Shown in pieces: positions 36,690 through 44,179 of a DNA stretch of 47,457 nt. The DNA lies in assembly GCA_023415775.1 (NCBI GenBank), contig JAEZJM010000024.1, positions 1 to 47,457 of the forward strand. Direction: 5' to 3'. Made by a program: the position numbers and the translations under genes. The notes beneath the pieces are model-generated. The model had not been told where the DNA came from. It did no database searches and was given only the letters and a program-made list of their open reading frames with translations. How positions within the stretch are numbered: position 1 is the stretch's first letter; the number at the start of each line of letters is the position of its first letter. Origin of the DNA: Bacillota bacterium (GTDB taxonomy: Bacteria; Bacillota; Negativicutes; Sporomusales; UBA7701).

Positions 36690-37019
36690 TTATTCGAGGG
36701 ACCCTTTGGTCAGGTTGATCACCACCACACCAAGCATAATGAGGACGATGCCGGCGATGTGCTGGACAGCGAGGGTTTCCTTCCAGTAAAACACGCCGAC
36801 AAGTACGGTCAGGGCAGTGCCGATCCCCGTCCATATGGCATAGCATATTCCCAGCGGGATATATTTCAGGGTTAGGGAGAAGAAATAAAAGGCGACGCCG
36901 TACCCTACAACAACGAGCAAACTGGGAACAAGTTTCGTAAAACCCTCGGAAGCTTTAAGCGCAGACGATCCGATAATTTCGCCGATAACTGCGATCAGGA
37001 GAAGGGTGTAGGCGGCCAA
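36690..37019 (-). CDS. Small multidrug resistance (SMR/EmrE-like) efflux protein
   Basis: 109 residues with four membrane helices, the standard SMR size. A dual-topology dimer in the inner membrane exchanges cationic drugs for protons. Seen: helix 1 with the essential glutamate in AVIGEIIGSSALKASEG (~residue 13), helix 3 with ICYAIWTGIGTALTVLVGVFYWKE (~residues 57-80) and helix 4 with IVLIMLGVVVINL. The pattern fits the EmrE/Qac branch rather than the guanidinium (Gdx) branch, but the substrate is not proven by sequence. TTG start 37019 is supported by GGGAGGA 6-7 bases upstream on the minus strand. It is divergent from the kinase-acetyltransferase fusion. Confidence 0.9.
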   Translation of the reverse strand: MAAYTLLLIAVIGEIIGSSALKASEGFTKLVPSLLVVVGYGVAFYFFSLTLKYIPLGICYAIWTGIGTALTVLVGVFYWKETLAVQHIAGIVLIMLGVVVINLTKGSLE

Positions 37020-37151
37020 AGAAAGTCCTCCCTTGTAATAATCCGGCTTTTTGTTGGGACAGAATTATTGTAAAATAGTACAAGATAATACTATCCTTTT
37101 TGGATACCGCTGTCAATTATACGCAGACGAGGTTCTGCGGGGAGGTTCGTT

Positions 37152-38633
37152 ATGGCTATCGAAGCCGAGTTGATCGTCCCATCCAGGCAGGATTACATTG
37201 CGCCCGTCATAGCTTATGTCAGCGAGCTGGCCCGTCTAATGGGATTTGCCGACAAGGAGCGGGGGGAAATAGAGTTGGCGGCGGAAGAAGTATTCTGCAA
37301 CATTGTAGAACACGGTTTTGAGTCCGGACAGCAAGAACATTTTCGAATCATCTTTCGGAACGATGCCGATAAGCTAACGGTAATTTTCCGGGAAAAAGGC
37401 ATTCCTTTCGATCCGAAGGGAATAGCGGCTTATTCGCCGGACGAAACAAAAGCGAATTTGAAGGCTAAAGGGTTGGGCACCTATCTGATCCGAAAGATGG
37501 TTGACGAGGTTGTTTTTTGTAACCTCGGCCGCGAAGGCAAGGAAATCAGTTTAGTGAAGTATCTTCCGAAGAATGGCGACAGCGCTTCCCGTGAAGATGC
37601 GGCGCAGGCGGATGGGGCGGCTGCCTCCGGGCAGGCAAAACGGGGCGATGTGCAGTTCACGGTCCGACGCATCGAGAAAGCCGACGCTGTGCAGGTGGCC
37701 AAGTGCGCGTACCGGACATACGGGTATTCATACGCCGAGCATGTATATTATCCCGAACTCATTATCGAATACAACCGCAACGGGCGGCTTTTTTCCGCAG
37801 TGGCCGTCAGCGACGACGGGGAGATAATAGGTTACGGTGATTTGGAGTTTCCCTATCCGGGCGCGGCAATCGCCGAGGTGGAATCCGTCTTTGTAAGTCC
37901 GGCTTACCGACATACCCGCGCTTTTTTCAAGCTGGTGAAATTTCTTGTCGAGCATTCCCGGAGCATCGGTTTGCAAGGATTATTTTGTCTCTCGGTAACC
38001 AATCATACGATAACTCAACGGGGGGCCAAAATGATGGGCGGCACCGACTGTGCGCTTTTGCTAGGCTTTATGCCCGAGAGCACCGATTTTAAGCAGATCG
38101 CCGGCAAAGCAGGGCAGCGTATCAGTGTGCTCGCGTCTTATATCCCGCTCAAATCGCGGGAGACGGTAAATATTTATCCTCCTGCGCGGCATCGGGAAAT
38201 GATCGAGCGTATTTTTCAGGCCGCAGGTATTCCTTCTGTTGTCGGTGGGAGTTTTGAGCGGCCGTCTTCGCAAGCCACCGAGCTGGAATGCGAAGTTTTA
38301 CGGGATATGAATGTTGCGTCGATCAAAGTGACTCAAGCCGGCGGGGATGCAGCCGAAAGGATCAGGCAGGAAGTGCGCGGCTACTGCCGGGAACGCTTCG
38401 ACATAATATACTTGTATCTTGACCTTCAACATCCCGCGACAGCCCTGTTAGCTGAACAGGCGGAACATATGGGTTTTATTTTTGCAGGAGCTTTGCCGTA
38501 TGGTTTGCGCGGAAGAGATGCGCTTATTCTCCAGTACCTGAATAACGTTACGATAGACGCGACACAGATTCAACTAGCCTCACCTCTCGCAAACTCAATC
38601 ATGGAATATATCGCCGGTTTTTTGGAAAGCTGA
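37152..38633 (+). CDS. RsbW-type serine kinase/ATPase domain fused to a GNAT acetyltransferase
   Basis: 493 residues. Residues ~1-145 form an anti-sigma-factor-type HATPase: helix LAAEEVFCNIVEHG (N-box, ~42-55), REKGIPFDP (~82-90, G1-like but with E-K in place of the usual Asp) and AKGLGTYLIRKMVDEV (G2-like, ~105-120). After a Ser/Ala-rich linker, residues ~172-300 match GNAT (DVQFTVRRIEKADAVQVAKC, IAEVESVFVSPAYRHTRAFF with the acetyl-CoA region, LFCLSVTNHTITQRGAKMMG). The remaining ~190 residues end in a second GNAT-like half (HPATALLAEQAEHMGFIFAG). It is cytosolic. Such a fusion suggests a protein that both senses/phosphorylates a partner and acylates a target; partner unknown. ATG 37152 follows GGGGAGGT. 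No anti-anti-sigma gene is visible nearby. Confidence 0.85.
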   Translation: MAIEAELIVPSRQDYIAPVIAYVSELARLMGFADKERGEIELAAEEVFCNIVEHGFESGQQEHFRIIFRNDADKLTVIFREKGIPFDPKGIAAYSPDETKANLKAKGLGTYLIRKMVDEVVFCNLGREGKEISLVKYLPKNGDSASREDAAQADGAAASGQAKRGDVQFTVRRIEKADAVQVAKCAYRTYGYSYAEHVYYPELIIEYNRNGRLFSAVAVSDDGEIIGYGDLEFPYPGAAIAEVESVFVSPAYRHTRAFFKLVKFLVEHSRSIGLQGLFCLSVTNHTITQRGAKMMGGTDCALLLGFMPESTDFKQIAGKAGQRISVLASYIPLKSRETVNIYPPARHREMIERIFQAAGIPSVVGGSFERPSSQATELECEVLRDMNVASIKVTQAGGDAAERIRQEVRGYCRERFDIIYLYLDLQHPATALLAEQAEHMGFIFAGALPYGLRGRDALILQYLNNVTIDATQIQLASPLANSIMEYIAGFLES

Positions 38634-38700
38634 TTTTTTCCCGCCGCTTAGTGCGCTTGCCCGGTCATGGTCCGGCCCATTAAGGGGGCTGTTATTATTG

Positions 38701-38912
38701 AGCGGTATTGAGGACGAGAACATCATCCGCAAGGAGGGCGGGGTGCCGGCCTTCGTGGACCCGGAGGTCTTCGCCCAGGTTCGGGAGAAGATGGCGGCCA
38801 ACCGCCGCCAGCCCGGACTTTATCGCGCCCGATCAGTGGCCTAGTGGTCTGCGGGGAGTGCGAGAAGGAGGAGCAGCGCCACTCCATGATGGGAAACGCA
38901 CTTCTAGGGTGA
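38701..38912 (+). pseudogene. Remnant of a large serine recombinase
   Basis: Frame 1 (38701-38844) reads SGIEDENIIRKEGGVPAFVD then PEVFAQVREKMAANRRQPG, matching the conserved segment of large serine recombinases that follows the catalytic domain (I-[RK]-x-E-G-G-x-P-A-[IL]-[IV]-x-x-E-x-F-x-x-V-x-x-x-[ML]-x-x-N-[RK]-R). It hits TAG at 38842, and the next segment continues in the -1 frame (LVVCGECEKEEQRHSMMG), matching the zinc-ribbon C-G-x-C of the same family. The upstream catalytic part and the rest are gone. It is thus a broken, frame-shifted fragment of a phage/ICE-type recombinase. Confidence 0.72.
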
Positions 38913-38976
38913 TTACGGCGTGGCGCGCAAGTCCGCAACGCCGGCTTTTCAGCCGAAAGGTTTGCGGCATTCCGGT

Positions 38977-39056
38977 TTTGGTGGGATTTGCAAGGTCACG
39001 GATCGCCACCATTCAAATCCGGAAACTTAAGAGCCCGCGATATTCGCGGGCTCTTG
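38977..39056 (+). repeat. Duplicated island-boundary segment (copy 3 of the att-like sequence plus terminator)
   Basis: TCGCCACCATTCAAATCCGG (39003-39022) and the following hairpin repeat, at about three-quarters identity including small gaps, the block at 36551-36631, which begins GGTTTTGGT in both copies. It lies 60-100 bases after the serine-recombinase remnant. Confidence 0.6.
39029..39055. terminator. Hairpin terminator, duplicate of 36605-36631
   Basis: A 12-bp stem AAGAGCCCGCGA (39029-39040) / TCGCGGGCTCTT (39044-39055) with loop TAT. It differs from the 36.6-kb copy mainly in the loop. Confidence 0.8.
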
Positions 39057-39185
39057 CAGTGTGTATACACAATAGATATCCTCAGAAATAAAATGACACC
39101 AGTGGAAACCGTCCCCTTGTATCCTGAGCGGGAATGTCAAAAGGAAAGAATACACCTGACTTTTGAATAAGGAGCGGATGATAAT

Positions 39186-39620
39186 ATGATTGTTCAACCA
39201 TCTATAAATGATTATGAAACGCTGATTAATATTTGGGAAAACTCGGTTCGGGCAACGCATGACTTTCTCAAGGAAGATGACCTTCAATTTTATAAGCCAT
39301 TAATCTTGAACGAATATTTCCACCACGTGCGTTTATTTTGTCATAAAGATGGTAACGATGAAATTACTGGATTTATGGGCATAGCGGATGATAACGTTGA
39401 AATGCTATTTATTAATCCTATATCTCGGGGTAAGGGTATAGGTAAAGAGTTGCTTATGTATGCGATAGAGCAACAAAAAGTGAAACGGGTAGATGTTAAT
39501 GAGCAGAATGCTCAAGCCGTTGGCTTTTATAAGCATATGGGATTTCATGTCGTAAACCGTTCTGAATTTGATGGGGCGGGGAAACCTTATCCTATCTTGC
39601 ATATGGAATTGAAACATTAA
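39186..39620 (+). CDS. GNAT-family N-acetyltransferase (YjaB-like)
   Basis: 144 residues, a minimal GNAT. Seen: IWENSVRATHDFLKEDDL (typical of the YjaB-type group), VEMLFINPISRGKGIGKELL with the acetyl-CoA loop R-G-K-G-I-G (~residues 79-92), VDVNEQNAQAVGFYKHMGF. The substrate is unknown. ATG 39186 follows AATAAGGAG at good spacing. The gene is clearly more AT-rich than everything before 36 kb and marks the beginning of the low-GC accessory region, so it may have arrived by transfer. Confidence 0.87.
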   Translation: MIVQPSINDYETLINIWENSVRATHDFLKEDDLQFYKPLILNEYFHHVRLFCHKDGNDEITGFMGIADDNVEMLFINPISRGKGIGKELLMYAIEQQKVKRVDVNEQNAQAVGFYKHMGFHVVNRSEFDGAGKPYPILHMELKH

Positions 39621-39981
39621 CAAGCTAAATTTTTAAACGTCAAATATGCGCGGATAAGCGTTAGAAGATTTATTTTTGATTAATGTGGAAGAACCCAATA
39701 TTCGTATAGGTTTTGACACGATACGTGAATTTGCCGAATTTATGCAGGGATTGGTTTTGGCGGATTGAATCTGGCTATCGTTGTGGTTGCCTGTATCTTT
39801 TAATATGCGTACATGGAAAAGCAAAGGAGGATTCTAGGAGGCGGTTACTGTGAAAATCCTTTCTTCTGTTTGCTTATGCCAAGCTTCGTCAATACTACTC
39901 GAAAATTATATGAAATTATGAAAAAGCTATATTTGAATCCTTGATACTAAGAGAACTTGGGGGAGAGGAGTTGTTTTGCAT
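39621..39981. other. Intergenic gap with a short gene remnant
   Basis: About 360 AT-rich bases. The frame 39658-39768 reads ALEDLFLINVEEPNIRIGFD then TIREFAEFMQGLVLAD, stop; it has protein-like composition but no start or ribosome site and begins right after a stop codon. It looks like the C-terminal stump of a lost gene that I cannot identify. The rest of the gap shows nothing clear. Confidence 0.3.
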
Positions 39982-40719
39982 TCAACGCCCCACTTCGGGA
40001 GTTTCAGGACGGTTCTTGCTTTCGTCGTCTTGCCTGTCTACATATATCTCGCCTTCTGGTGTGATCATAGCCAAAATTACTTTTTGCATATCCGAAATAC
40101 CCAAATTGCTTAGCTGAAGCTTAAGTTGATCTAGGGTTAATCCGCTTTGGGCTAAACCATTTTCAATGACTTTGCCGTCGATTATGATTTGTGTACCGGC
40201 TTGAATGCCTGCTGGCGTTTGATTTGGCTTTTGAATAGCAAGGTCCTTGATGGAGGGATTCTGATATTCCGGTTTCTTTAATACACTGAGTTGACCGTCC
40301 GATTCAATCAGGGCAACCTCTACTTGATTTGGATCAAATATACCTTGCTCTCTAAGCATTTCAAGAAGATCATTGACATTATAATAGCGTTTATTGAGAT
40401 TGTTTTCCAAAATTTTGCCATTGTGAATTGCCATTAGCGGCTCTGCTTCAATTAATTTTCTGGCAGGCACAGATTTTCGCGTTAATCTATTGATAGCCAG
40501 AATCCATATGGTTGCAACCGATAGAGCTATTAAACCATTGTATATACTAAATTTTTCGTCAGTAATTACAGAACTACCAATATTCCCAATAATTAGGCCG
40601 ATTACGAAGTCATAAAAGTTCAGCTCCGACAAGGTTCGCCTGCCTAATATTCTTGTAATGAGAAGAAGGGAGACTAGCATCAGAAAAGTCCGGATAATTA
40701 GACTAAGATCATCGAGCAT
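39982..40719 (-). CDS. DUF421 (YetF/YkjA/YcaP-type) membrane protein
   Basis: 245 residues. Three N-terminal membrane helices (~residues 5-75: LIIRTFLMLVSLLLITRILG, FVIGLIIGNIGSSVI, LIALSVATIWILAINRL) are followed by two cytosolic DUF421 modules, with NGKILENNLNKRYYNVNDLLEMLREQGIFDPNQVEVALIESDG (~105-145) and a second IIDGKVIENGLAQSGLTLDQL. Family function is uncertain; in spore-formers relatives include SpoVA-associated and YetF-like proteins. ATG 40719 is chosen over an earlier TTG because GAAAGG sits 7-8 bases upstream. It is a single gene on the minus strand. Confidence 0.9.
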   Translation of the reverse strand: MLDDLSLIIRTFLMLVSLLLITRILGRRTLSELNFYDFVIGLIIGNIGSSVITDEKFSIYNGLIALSVATIWILAINRLTRKSVPARKLIEAEPLMAIHNGKILENNLNKRYYNVNDLLEMLREQGIFDPNQVEVALIESDGQLSVLKKPEYQNPSIKDLAIQKPNQTPAGIQAGTQIIIDGKVIENGLAQSGLTLDQLKLQLSNLGISDMQKVILAMITPEGEIYVDRQDDESKNRPETPEVGR

Positions 40720-41111
40720 AACTGTACCTTTCAATTGAAAATAAATCGTTTCGCTGCACTTATATCTTCCTGTTAAAGCCTATGCATCAAGGGGACGGTT
40801 ATAGTTGTCATAAAACGCCAATTTCCTTTTCGTTATAGTATAAGCGGGTTTGGATTGTGCTTAAGTAATACGCAGGAGTTCTTTAAGAGGTATCACAGAT
40901 ATTTTAGATATACTTGGCAGTTGTCTGGCGGGTAAAAACGGCAAGCGTGCGAATGCTGCTCTTGCGGGTTGGAAGGGTGTATCCTGCCAATATCCCGTTA
41001 AGCAAAGTCCTCACATATTGACAATATTCCCAGAAAAAACGAGTAATATATCGTCGAAATAAAAACAATTTGAAATAGATTTTCCGTATTCTTAGTGGGG
41101 AGGGAAAACCT

Positions 41112-41249
41112 ATGACCATATACAGAAAGAGCGGACAGATCACTGTCCTTGTGGCGATCTGTTTTTTTATCAGCCGCGACCGTATCCCCCGACAGGCCGG
41201 ACGCCTAAAAAGCGCTCGGCGGTCTGCAGGACAAGCGGCCGCAGCCTGA
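41112..41249 (+). CDS. Doubtful 45-aa frame with good ribosome site
   Basis: GGGGAGGG is 8 bases upstream of ATG 41112, and the frame reads MTIYRKSGQITVLVAICFFI then a basic, low-complexity tail. A terminator-like hairpin (ACAGATC 41135-41141 / GATCTGT 41156-41162, then a T-run) lies inside the frame, so transcription would usually stop within it. That argues against a real protein; it may instead be a short leader or remnant. I considered an AgrD-like pheromone precursor because an AgrC-type kinase is next door, but the sequence lacks the expected Cys/Ser ring and acidic C-terminus. Confidence 0.2.
   Translation: MTIYRKSGQITVLVAICFFISRDRIPRQAGRLKSARRSAGQAAAA
41135..41168 (+). terminator. 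Hairpin terminator in the gap before the sensor kinase
   Basis: A 7-bp stem ACAGATC/GATCTGT with a 14-base loop is followed by TTTTTT. It has no clear gene upstream apart from the doubtful small frame that contains it. Confidence 0.55.
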
Positions 41250-41282
41250 AAAGCAGGCGCACGGCGTCACTCGCAACTAAAA

Positions 41283-41309
41283 GGAAAATGCTGGTTAATC
41301 CAGCATTTT
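41283..41309. terminator. Bidirectional hairpin terminator near the 3' side of the sensor kinase gene
   Basis: 11-bp arms GAAAATGCTGG (41283-41293) and CCAGCATTTTC (41299-41309) enclose loop TTAAT; A/T tracts on both arms suit either strand. It lies ~135 bases beyond the minus-strand kinase stop. Confidence 0.65.
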
Positions 41310-41443
41310 CGCTATTTCATGGGTAATTCGTGCGGCAAGGTTATGGTTATTTGTTGGGGGAGGTCGCGAGGTACCGCCACCCATATGAAGGCGGGAAGTT
41401 ATTGACCGTGGAGGGGCGAGTTGAAGCGGATGATTACTTTAAT

Positions 41444-42736
41444 TCAAGGAATACTTAATGAGCGCGATTCGGCAACTGTTTCCGGGAGTTGCAAAAAGAC
41501 AGCGACTTTGAATACTTGTTGTTCACAATAAATAGAGCAATAACCGTGGTATTTGGAAGTTAGTGCTTTCACACTGGAAAGCCCTATTCCATGATCATCG
41601 CCATCTTTTGAGGATACAAAACTATCGCCTTGACGTTTGACGGAACCACAAAAAGAATTAGCAATTTTAATTACTAGATGATTCTTAGTTATGGTGCTTT
41701 TAATGTCAATAAAACGCAACTGATCTTGGGGTATTTTACTGCAGGCTTCAACAGCGTTTTCCAAGCAATTGCCGAGAATGACGCACAGGTCTTGATCATC
41801 AATACCTAAATTGTTAGGCAAATGCAAGTTTGTATTTACAGTAACACCTTGCTCCTGTGCTACCTTTAGGTAATGGCTAATGAGAGCATCGGCAAATTGG
41901 TTAGAACAAACTTTAGGGAACGCGATATCGTCATAGTGATTGCAAAGCTGGCCCAGAAGATTTTCTGCAGCAGTCGAATTTTTTTTCACTAAAAACTCTA
42001 AGCACGTCACAAGGTGATGTCGTAAGTCATGGCGCATTGTTTTCATAGCGTTAATACTATCGTTTAGGTTGCGATAATGTTCGCGCTGCACGGCCAGTTG
42101 TTTTTCTGCTTGCTGGTTACGGATTGTCTGATAGATCGCTGTGGCAATCAGGTAATAGGTAAAAAGAATCGATAAGGTACTAACTACTAGTGGAATGAAG
42201 TTGGATAGCAAATCTGTTCTTTCCACCCCATAATACGCCAGCTGCACAAATGACAAAAGGGGAAAACAGGTAAAAGCGAAATTTCGCTGGTCGATGATCG
42301 CAATAATATTGCCGACATGGGGTGATACATATTTCTTTATTAAGGGCAGTGATGCAGCCTCAAGTATTAGACCTATCAAAACCAAACTGCCTACATATTG
42401 GTCAAATATTAATTGCTCTAGAAATGAAAAGATAAGAAAATTAGACTGGGAAAGTGAAAAAATCAAAAAAAAGACAAAAAGCTTAGCATTAATTGTTTCT
42501 TTAAAAATCAGTGCACAAGGGATCATATACAATGAGCCCACTATGTAGCCAAGCAAAAAGGGATCAGGGATAATGGATTGCATAATGTCGCGCAAAAAGT
42601 AAATAGTGATCCAGGTAACAGATAAGGCGGTTATTTGAAACCAGAAAGGACGCCGCGGCGTTAAGAATATATATAGTAGTAAGATATTTGTTATTAAAAA
42701 TATAGCTCTGCCTACAAACACTATACTCTCTTGCAA
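41444..42736 (-). CDS. AgrC-like sensor histidine kinase (HPK10 type)
   Basis: 430 residues. The N-terminal ~200 residues contain about six membrane helices (IFLITNILLLYIFLTPRRPF, FLLGYIVGSLYMIPC, ...), as in peptide-sensing AgrC/VirS kinases. Then MKTMRHDLRHHLVTCLEFL holds the phosphorylated histidine (~residue 230-236), and the ATP-binding domain follows: LCVILGNCLENAVEAC (N-box, ~315), GDDHGIGLSSVKAL (G-box, ~385). TTG 42736 is supported by AGGAGAGG 7 bases upstream. It is divergent from its likely partner, the LytTR regulator at 42919. No agrB or agrD gene is visible, so the signal is unknown; the two may respond to an exogenous or distally encoded peptide, or to a non-peptide cue. Confidence 0.9.
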   Translation of the reverse strand: MQESIVFVGRAIFLITNILLLYIFLTPRRPFWFQITALSVTWITIYFLRDIMQSIIPDPFLLGYIVGSLYMIPCALIFKETINAKLFVFFLIFSLSQSNFLIFSFLEQLIFDQYVGSLVLIGLILEAASLPLIKKYVSPHVGNIIAIIDQRNFAFTCFPLLSFVQLAYYGVERTDLLSNFIPLVVSTLSILFTYYLIATAIYQTIRNQQAEKQLAVQREHYRNLNDSINAMKTMRHDLRHHLVTCLEFLVKKNSTAAENLLGQLCNHYDDIAFPKVCSNQFADALISHYLKVAQEQGVTVNTNLHLPNNLGIDDQDLCVILGNCLENAVEACSKIPQDQLRFIDIKSTITKNHLVIKIANSFCGSVKRQGDSFVSSKDGDDHGIGLSSVKALTSKYHGYCSIYCEQQVFKVAVFLQLPETVAESRSLSIP

Positions 42737-42918
42737 AATAGCCTCTCCTACTGCTGCGACATTAAATCAATCCAACTAGAAAAGGATTACTTAATATGTT
42801 GCAGAATTATTATTTGTGTCGCGTTTCACGCTGTTTACAACTTTCTTACAGATACAAGGTTGAGAGAATCCTTTATATTCCCACGCCTTAGGCGAATCTG
42901 GTTACGAGGTAGCAACCA

Positions 42919-43644
42919 ATGCTAATCATAGCGATTTGTGACGATAATGCCGCTGACAGAATAAAGCTATACGAAACAATTGAAAGCTATTTATGCGAAC
43001 AGGGTGTCAGCGCAAATATCTTTACGTACGATAATCCTTATAAATTAAACTCAGTTATCGAGAGTAAAACCATATTTTTTGACATCATATTTCTGGATAT
43101 CATTATGGGCGATATGAATGGAATGACATGTGCACGGATTATCCGTAAACAGGACAACTTAGTTAACATTATATTTCTGACAAGTTCAGCAGATTACGTT
43201 TATGAAGGATACGAGGTCAACGCAACGGGGTATCTGGTAAAACCGATAAAGATAGATCAGTTGGCCAAGGTAATGGATAGGGCAATAGTTCAGAGCGAAA
43301 GTGCAGAAAAAGAAAGTATTTGTATCACTTACCGCGGTGTAACTCAAAAAATACCGACAAAAGATATCCTTTACTTAGAAAGTGACAATAATAAAGTTAA
43401 TATTGTCCTAGCGAAGACAAAGGAAGAAATAACTGTTTATACTAAACTGGATGAATTCGAACAAACGCAGCGGTCAAAAACCTTTATCCGGTCACATAAA
43501 AGCTATCTGGTCAATTTCTTACACATCGAGAAATATGCAAATAATATGTTTGTATTAACTGACGGAACAGTGATACCCATTAGTCGAACAAATAGAGATA
43601 AAGTGAAGGAAGTCTTCTATTCGCTTCTAGATAGTCAAGAGTAA
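42919..43644 (+). CDS. LytTR-family response regulator
   Basis: 241 residues. The receiver domain (~1-120) starts IAICDDNAADRIKLYE with acidic pocket DD at 9-10, the phospho-acceptor in FLDIIMGDMNG (~residue 57), switch Ser/Thr in FLTSSADYVYEGYEVNATGYLVKPI with Lys ~105. The LytTR DNA-binding domain (~145-240) has YLESDNNKVNIVLAKTKEEI, FIRSHKSYLVNFLHIEKY and IPISRTNRDKVKE. Such proteins act with AgrC/LytS-type kinases, here the divergent neighbour. GGTAGCAACCA gives only a weak ribosome site at ATG 42919. Its targets are not known; the 180-base intergenic region between kinase and regulator may hold binding sites. Confidence 0.93.
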   Translation: MLIIAICDDNAADRIKLYETIESYLCEQGVSANIFTYDNPYKLNSVIESKTIFFDIIFLDIIMGDMNGMTCARIIRKQDNLVNIIFLTSSADYVYEGYEVNATGYLVKPIKIDQLAKVMDRAIVQSESAEKESICITYRGVTQKIPTKDILYLESDNNKVNIVLAKTKEEITVYTKLDEFEQTQRSKTFIRSHKSYLVNFLHIEKYANNMFVLTDGTVIPISRTNRDKVKEVFYSLLDSQE

Positions 43645-43674
43645 ATAGTCAATACAACCTGAGCAATTTATTTT

Positions 43675-43700
43675 GCCATGCATCTTGCATGGCTTTTTTT
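43675..43700 (+). terminator. Terminator after the LytTR regulator
   Basis: An 8-bp stem GCCATGCA (43675-43682) / TGCATGGC (43686-43693) with loop TCT is followed by TTTTTTT, 30 bases after the stop codon. Confidence 0.9.
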
Positions 43701-43847
43701 CTTATTTCGTCAATTTCACCCTAAAACCTGCATTTTTCCCCATGCGGAATTATCAGCTGCTAGGATTCAACTATAATTAATAATAATACGGACTATTTAC
43801 GATTCTGCATAATTTCAAAAAAGGAAGCTTCTGCTACAAGAAGGTCA

Positions 43848-44144
43848 TTGCTGTGTCTGCTCCGGCTTTGCATTAGACTCATGGCTAAACATCAGCAAAA
43901 TTTACATAAAGAAAGGATGCTGATTGACATCGAGACGCCGAATAAAAACGTATTAACCGCGCGGGAAATTGAGGTGCTACAAATGATCGGCCAAGGCCTG
44001 GGCAATAAAGAAACGGCTCAACGGCTGTTCCTGAGCGAAAAGACAGTAAAAAATCATTTGATGAATATTTTCCGGAAACTGGATGTGTCTGGCCGCACTC
44101 AGGCAGTTATTTACGCGATTAAGAATAAGATTGTGCAAGTCTAG
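43848..44144 (+). CDS. LuxR/GerE-type HTH-only regulator, possibly N-terminally truncated
   Basis: 98 residues. Residues ~33-95 are a complete LuxR C-terminal helix-turn-helix: LTAREIEVLQMIGQGLGNKE, then AQRLFLSEKTVKNHLMNIFRKL DVSGR and AVIYAIKNKIV. There is no receiver or ligand domain, so it is either a GerE-like small regulator or the end of a former response regulator. The start is uncertain: TTG 43848 has a poor AGAAGG site 3-4 bases upstream; ATG 43881 is an alternative with no ribosome site. The 200-base region before it is AT-rich and without other features. It is followed 35 bases later by the PAS gene, possibly one transcript. Confidence 0.78.
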   Translation: MLCLLRLCIRLMAKHQQNLHKERMLIDIETPNKNVLTAREIEVLQMIGQGLGNKETAQRLFLSEKTVKNHLMNIFRKLDVSGRTQAVIYAIKNKIVQV

Positions 44145-44179
44145 AAAAACAGCCTGACATACTACAGAGGAGGCGCGCT

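Noticed and set aside
41112..41249. AgrD-like pheromone precursor next to the AgrC-type kinase
   Set aside because: There is no Cys/Ser thiolactone core with acidic tail, and a terminator hairpin lies inside the frame. Kept only as a low-confidence frame.
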